64,000 bases of DNA from positions 35,900,501 through 35,964,500 of the forward strand of contig OX419761.1 of NCBI GenBank assembly GCA_948567375.1, written 5' to 3'. Of this stretch, positions 44,865-56,000 are shown piece after piece. A program made the position numbers and the translations under genes. The notes under the pieces are model-generated. The model made no database searches. It was not told where the DNA came from and saw only the letters and a list, made by a program, of their open reading frames with translations. Position 1 is the stretch's first letter. The number at the start of each line of letters is the position of its first letter. Origin of the DNA: Lunularia cruciata (Eukaryota > Streptophyta > Marchantiopsida > Lunulariales > Lunulariaceae).

Positions 44865-46545
44865 TATACAATGTTCCTACTCTACTCCAGCCCACGTTTT
44901 TTATTTTTATCGTTCTATGCATTGCTTTCTTGCAGTCTTTTACATAGTGTTAGTCTTTTACATAGTGTTATCTATTTCTCGCAGTGGTTTGTATAGAGTT
45001 CTCGATTGCATGGTGGTTTACTAGTTTGTTAGCCATATGTTATTCTCAATTTGTTTTTTATTTGTGTCGTACACTGCACTGCTTACTTGCAGTCTTTTAC
45101 ATAGTGTTATCTATTTCTCACAGTTGTTTGCATCTATTTCTCACAGTTGTTTGCATAGAGTTCTCGATTGCATGGTGGTTTACTAGTCTGTTAGCCATAT
45201 GTTATTCTCAATTTGTTTCAATTATGTCTTTGCTTCAAGTTACATTTGATGCATTCTACCTTATGGATTTCTAGCATTGTGACTTATGTACCGATTATTC
45301 TTGCTTACCGATCATTTGCACTTCATGAATTCTGGATAACTCGTTCCCAGAACGGCTTCTATTCTCATATACCTATATATCAGTTGCGCTGTTGCAGTTC
45401 GACCTGTTTCTACATCCACACCATTTCCCAGCTAATTCACTCCTTAGTACTTTTCCTTCGCTCTTTGACTGATTCCTGGCTTGACCTCTCACATCTATAG
45501 TGTTCCTACTTGACTCCACCCTACGTTTTTCATCTTTATCGTTCATGCACTGATTACTGGCGTTCGATTTACATAACGTTTCCTATACTCACTGTTGTTT
45601 GCATCGATGGGCTCAATTTCACGTTGTTTACTAGTACGATAGACATATGTTATTCTCAATTTGCTTCAATGATGAATTTGTTGCAGGGTACATTCGATGC
45701 ATTCTACCTTAGGGCTTTATCACTATTCTAGCATTGTGACTCATGTACATATTGCTTATCGATCCTTTGCATTTCATGAGTTCTGTATAACCCGTTCCCA
45801 GAACGCTTCCACTCTCATATACCTATATATCCGCCGCACATTCATACACTCCATATCCGCTGCATTCTAGTCCATGATCATGAAGATCTTTATTATGTTA
45901 CTGTTAAATGCTAGTCACTCTGGTTAGACGCAGGTACTGGGCTGTTTACGACGGGTTTTGTATTCCATTTCTCAATATATATCCACTGCCTAATTCCCTC
46001 CCTATTATTTTTCCTTCGCTCTTTGTTTGATTCATGGGATCTCTTGTGCATACCATGTTCCTACCCGACTCCAGCCCACGTTTTTTACTTTTATCGTTCA
46101 CGCACTGCTTACTGGCAGTCTTTTACACAGCATTACTTATTTCTTGCAGTTGTCTGCATAGAGTACTCGATTCCCTGATTCTCGTCTTTGCCTGATTCAT
46201 GGGACCTCTTGTGCAGACCGTGTTCCTACCTGACTCCAGCCCACGTTTTTTACTTTTATCGTTCACACACTGCTTACTGGCAGTCTTTTATATAGAGTTA
46301 CTTATTTCTCGTAGTTGTTTGGATAGAGTTCTCTATTCCCTAGTGGTTTACTAGTCGGTTAACAATATATTATTTTGAATTTGTTTCAATTATGCTTTTG
46401 CTTCAAGTCACATTAGATACAATCTAATATATGGACTTTTAGCATTATGAATTATGTACATCTTACTTACCGATCATTTGCACTTCATGAGTTCTGGATA
46501 ACCCATTCCCATAACGACTTCTGTTCTCGTATATCTATATATATA
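44865..46545. repeat. Cluster of diverged repeats with a palindromic core
   Basis: A segment reading TTCCTACTCGACTCCAGCCC-like text and TTTTTATCGTTC recurs near 44865, 45500, 46037 and 46200. It is followed in the fuller copies by TGGTGGTTTACTAGTC, CATTTGCACTTCATGAGTTC and CTGGATAACCCGTTCCCAGA. The last contains the inverted repeat CCGTTC-n3-GAACGG (45342-45355, 45791-45805, eroded at 46502). Inside, a 139-bp direct repeat (44955/45094) and a 23-bp tandem (45111/45134) add local duplications. No protein is supported; the long open frames here are pyrimidine-rich artefacts. Related text recurs at 59.8-61.1 kb. Confidence 0.7.
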
Positions 46546-46908
46546 CTTCTGTTTCCATCTTATCTTATGAACTCTTGAAAATTAGATATTACATATATCC
46601 TGCACATGTTACCCCTACAATGCCTTCTGCAAATCGCTACCGAATTCACTTGACTAAGCCAAATTACCACACTTGAAATGTTAATTTACCGCTCGAAACT
46701 GCGCAGAAAACTCTGCAGATGACTTGTCTGGCATGATACTTCGATATAACACGCGTATACTGAATCAAAGTTTTAACAAGCTAATAAATAATAACAAAGA
46801 GTCTCCAAGTTTGACTTCAACTTTTGCTTTATCATTCGGTGATAGATTTGAAATACCGTATTAAAGATACCAACAGCACTAACAGCACTGGATTTAGGAG
46901 CAAAGAAG

Positions 46909-46990
46909 AAAGCACGAAGGAGGGGAAGGCCCATCAAGCCGTACAAGGAGAGACAAAATAGATAAAATGGGGCTAAGTCCCTGAAAGAGT
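46909..46990 (-). repeat. Detached 3'-tail repeat
   Basis: AAGGCCCATCAAGCCGTACA through ATGGGGCTAAGTCCC matches the non-LTR 3' end, reverse orientation, with no element body attached. Confidence 0.75.
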
Positions 46991-47453
46991 TTATGAGTAT
47001 ATAAGTTTATGAAATATTTTTTAAGAGTATATTAGTTTATGAAAGAGTATATCTGATAAAGCGAGAAAAAAACTCTAAGAGAATTGTACTATGACGACAA
47101 TAAATCCACCTCACTGCGTTGCTCCAGGTTAACCAAAACGTCAACCGGGACATAACCAATATGGTACGGCTATTTTTCCCAAGATCTCGAGATCTTTGGC
47201 TTCAAATTTGAGTGCAGTCGATTGCCTATGGGATTCGCAATTTGGAGAATAGTGTGCAGGAATTATCGCAACTGAAAATACAAATTCGACTTGGTATTAT
47301 CTTTCTATGTTGGAGAGCATGAATCTCCTATCTCGAACGACACTTACAGAACGTCGAGGACGCGCATTCTTTCTTGCGGGGAAATCAGGCTCGAAAGGGC
47401 CAGATGGCTTCACTCACGTAGGTGCAGATCGGCTATGCGAGCAAAAGAAACGG

Positions 47454-47525
47454 GGGGCATTCCGAGAATTGAACTCGGGACCTCTTGCACCCTAAGCAAG
47501 AATCATACCACTAGACCAAATGCCC
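47454..47525 (-). tRNA. tRNA-Pro (anticodon AGG)
   Basis: On the minus strand the 72-nt sequence begins GGGCATTTGGTCTAGTGG. It has a seven-pair acceptor stem GGGCATT/AATGCCC, discriminator C, anticodon stem CTTGC/GCAAG with loop TTAGGGT (anticodon AGG), and T-arm GAGTTCAATTC. The A-box (TGGTCTAGTGG) and B-box are intact and there is no intron. It is essentially the standard plant tRNA-Pro with one compensated pair change in the anticodon stem. CCA is not encoded. It reads proline CCU codons (and, as inosine, CCC/CCA). No clear Pol III T-run lies directly after the 3' end. Confidence 0.95.
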
Positions 47526-47667
47526 TTGATGCGCCCCACGCCGAAATCTATATATTTAAATTATTTTAAACCTAGATATATGCACTTATAAAAGATACAT
47601 TGCCTGACTTTAAAAGAAATAATTCCATCCACATTTCGTCGCAAAGTCTTGATCTATGTCGGACCAG

Positions 47668-47745
47668 AGAGGCGACCACGTAGAACAAATGAAGGATGGG
47701 AAAACCATCAAGCTGTACAAGGAGAGACAAGAGAGGTAAAATGGG
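47668..47745 (-). repeat. Detached 3'-tail repeat
   Basis: AGGCGACCACGTAGAACAAA through GGTAAAATGGGC matches the non-LTR 3' end in reverse. It lies about 145 bp upstream (in tRNA sense) of tRNA-Pro. Confidence 0.7.
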
Positions 47746-47749
47746 CTAC

Positions 47750-50460
47750 TTTAAATAAGTATACAAATTCTTTTCTCTCTATCTATATTTTACTAATCAT
47801 TTTGAAGGTCAGTTTTATTAAAATCGTATATAAAATACTAAAGTCCTATGAAATTTTTTTTATTTCTCATCAATATCATTCATATAATACAAAAGAGTGT
47901 TTGGTTCATGTGATCTCATTTACAAAATTTTCACTAATTAGAATTATAAAAAATGCAGGAAACTTGCTTTGGGATATTATATCTTCTATCAGAAATTTCT
48001 TTTATTTTTGAAATTCTTAACGTATTTAGATATGTATGATTTAAGTAAACACCTTATCGATTTGTAAAAATAGAAAAATAGATGTTTAGCGTAAGCAATA
48101 AATGGTTTCATTTCTCATCCTCAAAAATGCGGAAAATAATATTCTCTCACATTTCGGTACCACACTTGAGCTTTTAGGCTCAAGTTTTATATTTGAAGAT
48201 GACTTTGGTTTGCTCGTGACGTATCATCAATTGGAACTCATATAAATGACATCATATTTTAGTTGACTTAGTGGATTTTGCATATAGAGTATTTTTGAAT
48301 AATTCACTTATTTATTTATTCACTTACTTATTATAATTCACACTTGAAGTAGAATTGAGAGTGTTTATGATTGAGGTATAAATTGAACATAAATTTGATA
48401 TAGATTTTCTATTATAGGTGACTATAATAGAGATATGATGGTATTAATCATACATATTACAGTTATAATGAGACATTTAATTTTTTATAGTTAAACATAA
48501 AATTAATGTTATAATTATACTTAGATGTAGCAATATAAAAGTAAGATAAAATTCATATTATCTACTGATACTCATTAAATTTTTAACTGTACCAAAGCCC
48601 TGAAACCACTTCAAATTTCACGCAATTAAAGCTATGCAATATAAAAACAAATCCAAAGGTTTAATGTTCGGGTCAAAATCGTCCAGATTCTTCATTTACA
48701 TCAACGAGTAAAATTGTTCCTATATGGGTCAAAGTAAAAAACTAATAGCAGATCTATGTCTCTTTAAAACCAATTCCATATTGTCCTTCTTGGGGTTCAA
48801 AATCCACTGTCTTTAACAGTTTATTTTGTTGTTCTTAACCCCTTTTTGTGATGATGTTTATGAAATTCTGGCTGTTTCGCTCGGAGGTCAGATTACAGCA
48901 CTCAACCTATGAGACTACTCTAAGTGATTATGTCTATCGATAACATGACTTACCTATCTTATCCCTCTTGACAAACTGGAAGGAAATATTGGAATAAATT
49001 ATCAGTTTTCTCATACCATCAGAAGAGTTAGGATATGTAGGTGAAGAAATGAACCGGTTGCTCTATTTCATTTTCCAACAAAGGAATCCACCAAGAAGTA
49101 AACCTCACGGTCTCCTTAATTCCTGATATGTTTCATGTACCGGATAACTAATTTATAGTTGATATGTGTCCTCAATTATAAATTAATTAACTGTCACAGT
49201 CTGTTTTGCTTTTGAAACTTTGCAGATGTTCTAATCCATCTGACTTCTTGCTAAAAACGAGTAACACAATCCATCATTTTACCTCATAGTTTATTCAAAG
49301 AGTTAGTTGAACTCAACTTAACTACTTGAGTCAAAAATTAGTACTTAATAGCAGCTTATAAAGTGAAGTTAGACTCTTTGTGTATGGAAACATCGCCATT
49401 ATAGATATCTGTTAGATTCTTTGATATTTTACCATCGAATTTTATATGTCACCAGGAATGAGTTCCCCTTAACTCATGTTCTGAGGTCATTTTCTTTTTT
49501 TCTTGAATGACACTGGTAAGCTTGGACCAAAATGCAAAATTTATAGAATTCATAACGTGGTTGCCGCAACATAGACAATCAAACGGAAGAGCGTATAAAG
49601 AAGACCGTTTATTCGTATGTTGTTCCCCTCTATTGCAACAAACAGGAGCTTATCGCAAAATTTGAACTGAAGTGATTAGTAAAGTATTTATTTTCAGTTG
49701 GTTCTCATGCATGAATTGGACTCACTCCTACACATACAAGTTGCAAGGTAGGATTTTACAGATTTCGTCATATGTCCCTTCTCACCATATTACATATATC
49801 TCCGGCACTCGCGAAACTAATTACGAACATAAACTGAACTTTATATATCTTCTCCACACTACATATAGGCCAACACAATTAAACTAGTACTCACACTTTT
49901 TCCAGTGGATGTCGAACTTCTTAACTACCTTAACACGAGCTCTTGGAAGCTCCCCTAACTTTATAGAGTCATAGAGTCTGTTTTGGATAACTGCCTTTCA
50001 CTGTCGGGTAGACATTGTGGTTCCAGAGTTTTGTTCTCTACCACTGCGTGTTCAATATCCGTTCACAATGGAGTTTTGAAATAGTGGATTATTCATCTTC
50101 TAGAATGTACGCTGAGTGGAACTGTGTTAGCTAAGATCTTCCGATAAGGAGATACGTGGTTTCTCTAGGTTTCAAGTTATAAGACAATGAGTATATGAAC
50201 ACTAAATTTAACATATTTATGAGAAATTTCTCTAGAATTTTTTCATTATTAGAAAATACAATTTCCTATTTCCTGTTACAATTTACTTTAGATGATAAAA
50301 ATTTATTAGTTAAAGAAGTTACTGGTTAATAGTCTAAAAAAATATGCTATATATTACATCTCAAAATAACCTTATGATATATAGAAAATTTAATTTATAT
50401 AATTTGCATATCATAAATGACTTATGATATATTCATTAAATGACTTTCATAACTTAATTC
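47750..50460. other. AT-rich stretch without supported genes
   Basis: Short AT-rich open frames on both strands, none recognisable. No tandem repeats or structural RNAs seen. Confidence 0.4.
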
Positions 50461-51182
50461 CATTCTACTTGTTTGGTGATATTATTGGACTAAGGACATT
50501 TGAGTGTATGACAAGGGATTTGGCAAGTAGACAAACATCTCTACCAATCTTGTGTGGAAGGATTGGCTTGCTATCTATAGAAGAGAATGCACATGTAGTG
50601 TTTTTGAGTAGTTGGGCTCTCTTGACACCTCTACTTTCCTCTAGTTTAACGGTTGTTGATGGGCCAGTTTTAGAAACTTATGTGATAGAGGTGGAGGAGG
50701 GATCCTTTTCTCTCCAGAAGTTATTGCGGCAAATGAGAGATAGTATATCCTCACGGGCACGCGAGGACCTTCCATCTTTTGCTTTGTTGTCATCATATTG
50801 GTCTAGAGGTTTATAGTCTCCTTGATGGAGCAACAATGTCAACATATGCTACATTTTCTCTTAGTTGACTTGTCCATTCCTTAGACTACTAAAGCATTTT
50901 TTTACTCTTGGATCTTGGCTCGACTGTGCATTAGTGCATTCCAACTTGCATCAACTACTTTCTCTACAACGATGAGGTTCGCTAATGTTTGGTCCACCCA
51001 TCTGCATATTCATTACTCACTTGTGAGTGTGGTTCTACACTAGATGAAACTGTGGTCCATATGACATAGTGTCCTTTGGAGTACAAAGGATAGCTACCCA
51101 TGATGCTATTAGGGATATAGTGTTTGTTATGGTACGAGAGAGTGGATACTTGGTTGGGAGGGAACATTTGTATGCTTTGCAG

Positions 51183-51298
51183 ATGACTCGTGTCAGGGCA
51201 GACTTATACTTGGACCGAGATGATGAGGTGATAATAGCGGATGACTCGTGTCAGGGCAGACTTATACTTGGACCGAGATGATGAGGTGATAATAGCGG
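51183..51298. repeat. Exact 58-bp tandem duplication
   Basis: ATGACTCGTGTCAGGGCAGA begins at 51183 and 51241, and I see no difference between the two units. The unit is not a multiple of three, so it shifts the frame of the nuclease-like domain. Confidence 0.95.
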
Positions 51299-51525
51299 AT
51301 GTCGTGGTTACAAACCCTATGCATGATATAGTTTTGGAGGGAGTGATTACCCATCCCCTTGGATGTGCAACACATGTAGTAGTAGCTCGTTCTCCAAGTA
51401 TAGGGGTATGCAACGAGGTCACCTTTTTGTTCCTCTAGCCTTGGAGTTATATGGAGCAATGGACACGAAGTCCGACACATTTGTCAAGGATTGCATGAGA
51501 GCTTATCATGTTTAGACACTGGGGT

Positions 51526-51781
51526 ACCACTTTCACTCTCATACTTTGTAACTTATTTTAGCCTACACGTGTCCATTACTTTGTAAAGTGCCACTTTCAC
51601 TCTCATACTTTGTAACTTATTTTAGCCTACACATGTCCATTGCTTTGCAAAATGCCACTTTCACTCTCATACTTTGTAACTTATTTTAGCCTACACGTGT
51701 CCATTGCTTTGCAAAATGCCACTTTCACTCTCCTACTTTGTAACTTATTTTAGCCTACACGTGTCCATTGTTTTGTAAAGT
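51526..51781. repeat. Tandem array, four 64-bp units
   Basis: CCACTTTCACTCTCATACTT recurs at exact 64-bp steps (unit starts 51526, 51590, 51654, 51718). Copies A and B have a single unit at the matching place, so the array grew within copy C. Confidence 0.95.
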
Positions 51782-51907
51782 GTAGTGGCTAGGGCCATCC
51801 AGACTAGAACAATCACACTAGGTGATGTTTCTTCATATGTTCTAATTATTTATTAGTACAACTTGCTCGAATATCTTCGTTACAATAGTACAAAATTCTC
51901 AAATCTA

Positions 51908-52010
51908 CTCTATTGGGGCTTAACCCCATTTTTTCCTATTTTGTGTCACCCTCGTACGGGATGCGGTCTTCCCGTTCGTCATGTTTTCTACGCGGTCGCC
52001 CTTTCCCCGT
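51908..52010 (+). repeat. 3'-tail repeat (copy C end)
   Basis: TATTGGGGCTTAACCCCATT through TTTTCTACGCGGTCGCCC. It has the same end as copies A and B. Confidence 0.8.
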
Positions 52011-52015
52011 TTCTC

Positions 52016-53006
52016 TGTAATCCTTACATAACTTGAACGGTATGGCGTCTTCCTCTCCTCTATGCTATAAACGCGCGTCTCCTCTAACCCGGCTCAATAT
52101 GAGACGGGGAAAGCATCCGGACGTTTTGGATCCAGTTGAAAAGGTTTCGGGTGTTGTACCGAATAGAGTAGATTTCGTCCGGCAATTTGGGGATTTGCGG
52201 CTATAAAACTGGTTAGTACAAAAGGATGTTCCAGGGCACATGGCCCACTCCCCGGGAAACTGCTCTTAAAATGCTCTGTAACTGATTCTCCACACAATGG
52301 CTGTTCTCGGGATAGTCCGGCAAGTAGAGTATAATTTGGACGGGTTTCGTTTGCCGGCCAGGTTCTGCAGGTAATGAAGCGGGTAGAATTCCTCAAAGAT
52401 TCTGGAAACATGAAAGATTCCCGGCGGTTCTCATTCTTCACCGCGAAATTGGACACAGGTTCCCGAGAACTGGTTGGGGTTGTGCGCTGATCCTGAGAGA
52501 AAGACATGATGCAGAATTCTAAAGGTCGTCCGGCCGTCATGGAAACAATAATGGGCGCCGGGACGTACAGTATGAAGATGACAGTGCTAGCTACCGTTAG
52601 ATGCGTGGTGTTGGGAGGTATTGATGAAAATTGATAATGAAATGGGTCTGTACCACTTGCCGAGATTCAGTCACTGGACTGTCCCTGACAGTCATCTGTC
52701 AGCTCCTCCTAGATCGAGGTTTGGAGTGTCGAGGCGGGCTTATAAACCCACGTCGATGCCCATGTTAGAGGATGTGGAAGTGACGAGAGGAGAAGAGAAG
52801 ATGACGCTTGGATTTCGAGTTGCTTACAGTCTGTGTAGGCAGAGGGAAGTGTAATTGAATTGTGCAGTTTCTCGTGCGACATGTTTGATATAGTATTTGA
52901 GGAAATGGGTGTGGCATGAAGCTGAGGTAGAGGAGGAAGCAGAATTCTTGGCAGTTCCAGGACGGCTGGGAATTTGGTTGGCCTCTTCGTTTCTGAGAAA
53001 CAGAAG
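52016..53006. other. Upstream region of the FPGS locus
   Basis: GC-richer than most of the window. A 148-codon minus-strand frame (52094-52540) and a plus-strand frame (52621-52854) match nothing I know. This stretch probably holds the FPGS promoter and leader. No clear TATA box could be singled out. Confidence 0.4.
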
Positions 53007-56000
53007 ATGACGGAAATGTCGAGTTGTCCTTCTTATGAAAAGCCCGTGGAGAAGCTCAATTCCTTCATTTACCGAAATGACAGTGAACCCCCTCGGGATT
53101 TCCCAATAATTTGGGAACCCACTTTGCATTGACGTTTCTAGATTTGAAGGTTAGCATGAACTTTCTAACTCGAGTCGGAAATTTCGGAATTGCCTGCTTC
53201 TGCCCACCGAGCAGTATTTATCCTTTTCAAATAGTAGGCGTTTCGGTCTGTCAATTAATGCACACGAAACTTCTCTGGGTGTTCTATAGTTTGTTGATAC
53301 TAGGATAATTCGTTGACATTCCAGATTAAAAATTACTCTGTGAAGCCAATGTTCCCTATTATTTTCCCAGCTCAAGTAGCGCAAGTGTTTGCACAGGATT
53401 GATCAACTTTCTGTCTCTGTATTGGACTGATGAGAGTGCAGCTTCTGGGGCTGGAAGAGCCGATGCAACGCTTGAACGTTATACATGTGGCAGGAACCAA
53501 GGGGAAGGTAAATCAAGGCATCTTTTTATTCTTTACCGAATGTTTTTGCTATTGGATGATCGTAATGAAAACTACAATAGATATTTGCAATGTCGTAACG
53601 CTTGCAGTGTTCTCTAGGACCTCGAAGAAAGAGCGAAGTAAGGCTAAGTTGAACTTATAAATACAGTAAAAATTTTGTATCTCCAGGGACCCTAATTTTC
53701 ATCTCACATATGCTGATATTAGCTGTCAATATTTTTCTAAATCTCCAGTAGTATGGAGATATACATGCAGAGTTTTAGATCCATCGGATCGGAATTACCC
53801 AGGGTCGTCATGCGTTTAAGCAGTCGCAAATGAATTTTCCATAATAAATATCGGAATCAGGTTGACAGCAGTGATAGATTTATAATCCTCGTTTACTCAA
53901 GACCGTCTGTTGAGAGGTGACTTTAAGAGCTACTGCAAAGTGGTCCATGTCTTGTATGGAAGATAACATTGGATGGGAAAACTTACAAGCTGGAGACTTA
54001 TATAAGCATGAACCGCTTAGAGAGGTTATGATATGGGGGGTTCCTTACTTCTGACACTGGAAAAAATGTACTGTGAGTTAGTAAAGCCGTAAAATTGTTC
54101 TAAAGAATCTTAAAATCATCTATTTGCTCTGAAAACCACTGAAAGTGGACCACTCTGCTGTAGCTCTCAAAGTCACCTACCAACAGAGAGGGTTTTGAGG
54201 AAACGAAGACTAAAAGTCTTGTCGGAAGCAACTCGTAAACTGGACGTGTGTACCTAGTACGTGGTCGTAATCTAGACGTAAGAACATGTATTTCTCTTGT
54301 TCTCTCAGTTGATTGCTGCACTTATATCATTGCCGGTTTACCTGGAGGTGCTTGTCAAATCTAAACGGACTGCAGAAAGCATGGTATAGTTACTGCTACG
54401 TAAACTCACCATAATATTCGACTATCACCCACAATTTGTGTGGCTGTAATTGACAGCGTTCTACATGTGCGTTCTCTGAAAGAATGTTGAGAGAATCTGG
54501 TTTCAAGACAGGGTTATTTACTTCTCCACATCTCCTCGATGTTCGCGAAAGATTCCGATTTGATGGGTTAGTAGTAAGCGCCCTTTTTACCTCCCTTTTT
54601 GCATCTCTAGGTAGGACTCTTTGGACATAGATAATCAACTCCAATATTTTGAGCTGGAATCTCACTTTGTTCAGAAGTACGCTTGCCACCCGCAAAGTCA
54701 ACATGAAGGATACATTGAGTTTAGTCTCTACTGATGTTTGCGTTACTGATAGAGTCGTATGGCGTTTACTTCCAGTCTTCCTCCTTGCTAAGATGCAGGA
54801 AGTAGTTTAGTATGGTTCCTGTAGTATGTGAATTGTTCAGCATTTCAATCCTGGTTATAACTGAATGGGTATTACTTCTTAATAGTGCACATTATCACAG
54901 AGTGCTTGACATCTGAATTTATCCGATCATTTCCTGTTGTATTGATATTGTTTCGAGACATATTTCCTGTTCAGAGTTCAAGTATCGAAGGAGTTGTTTG
55001 CTGAAAGTTTTTGGTGGGTCTATCATCGCCTCGAGGTGAGATCAGACGACAATGGGAGTGCAAAGTGCAAAGTTTACAACTAGCCATGTTAATCATCAGC
55101 TCGTACATCTTCTTGCATAGCTCTCCCGTTTCTACTATACAAGAATATATGTATGGATGTAACCAACAGAAGAACATCAGATTTCATAGAGAGGGACGCA
55201 AATAGGTATTAAGAGCAGAAGAAGGAAACAGGTAACAGGAAACAGGTGTGCACAATATATTTAGTCCTGCACGGCGCCAGCCTAAGCAGGGAGAGAAGAT
55301 ATGGATTGGAAGGGGACCTGTCGACGGGCTTCTTTATCATGGATGTTGTTTACTTGTCGTTGTAACTGCAAATGTTGTTCACCATAGGTTCTTTTCTGGT
55401 GGACTTTAAGCCATTGGTAAGTTAATGTGGAAGGGCAACAAACGGCAGCCTATCGATAAAACTCTAGTTCGTGGTCTAATTGGTCTAACTGCATATGCTT
55501 GATATCTTCAGGAGAACAAAGAAATTGCTCTGTTGCCCGAGTTCTTTCACTTCATGTTTTTGTTGGCTGTGCGGATGTTTACAATTCAGAAGGTAAGTGC
55601 TTTCTTGTGCTCTTCATGTTTGGAAGTTCCGGTCGCAGCATATTATCCAAATCATGCAAGCCGGGGAATTGAAAGTGGAAAGCTAGTCAATCAGTGAATG
55701 TCTTAGGCTCCATTTTGTGACATGATTTCGCTTGCCATTCTTCCAGGTTGATGTTGCTATTTTCGAGGTGGGATTGGGTGGACGGTTAGAATCAACGAAT
55801 GCGGTATGTAGTAGGCCCTTTCTGAATCTAATTTGAATTGAAATGTTGATATAGGATCTGATCTTAAATGAGGTTTGAAGCAAATCTCTGTAACAAAATT
55901 TGTATCTGTCCTGTGGTACAGGTTAGAGCTCCAGTCGTTTGTGGAATCTCATCGTTGGGCTTAGATCATTGTGACCTTTTAGGTGAGGTTCGCCACTAGC

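Larger units (their letters stand above)
50466..52015 (+). mobile_element. Non-LTR retrotransposon copy C, 5'-truncated
   Basis: It starts at GGTGATATTATTGGACTAAG, matching copy B from about 38932, so the RT catalytic part is absent. That pattern fits incomplete target-primed reverse transcription. It keeps the C-terminal zinc/nuclease-like region: CECGSTLDET, a THDAIRDIVFVMVRESGYLV segment and DDEVIIADVVVTNP. It ends with the 3' tail at 51908-52010. A 58-bp exact tandem duplication (51183-51298) shifts the frame in the nuclease-like part, and a 64-bp unit is repeated four times (51526-51781) near the 3' end. Stops occur elsewhere. It is inactive. Confidence 0.8.

Noticed and set aside
44984-45274. 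Aromatic-rich 96-codon frame with repeated CIEFSIAWWFTSLLAICYSQ
   Set aside because: The peptide repeat mirrors the 139-bp DNA duplication in the repeat cluster; no signal of coding selection.
52094-52540. 148-codon minus-strand open frame upstream of FPGS
   Set aside because: No recognisable domain, no neighbouring exons, and locally GC-richer sequence favours chance open frames. Not excluded, but unsupported.
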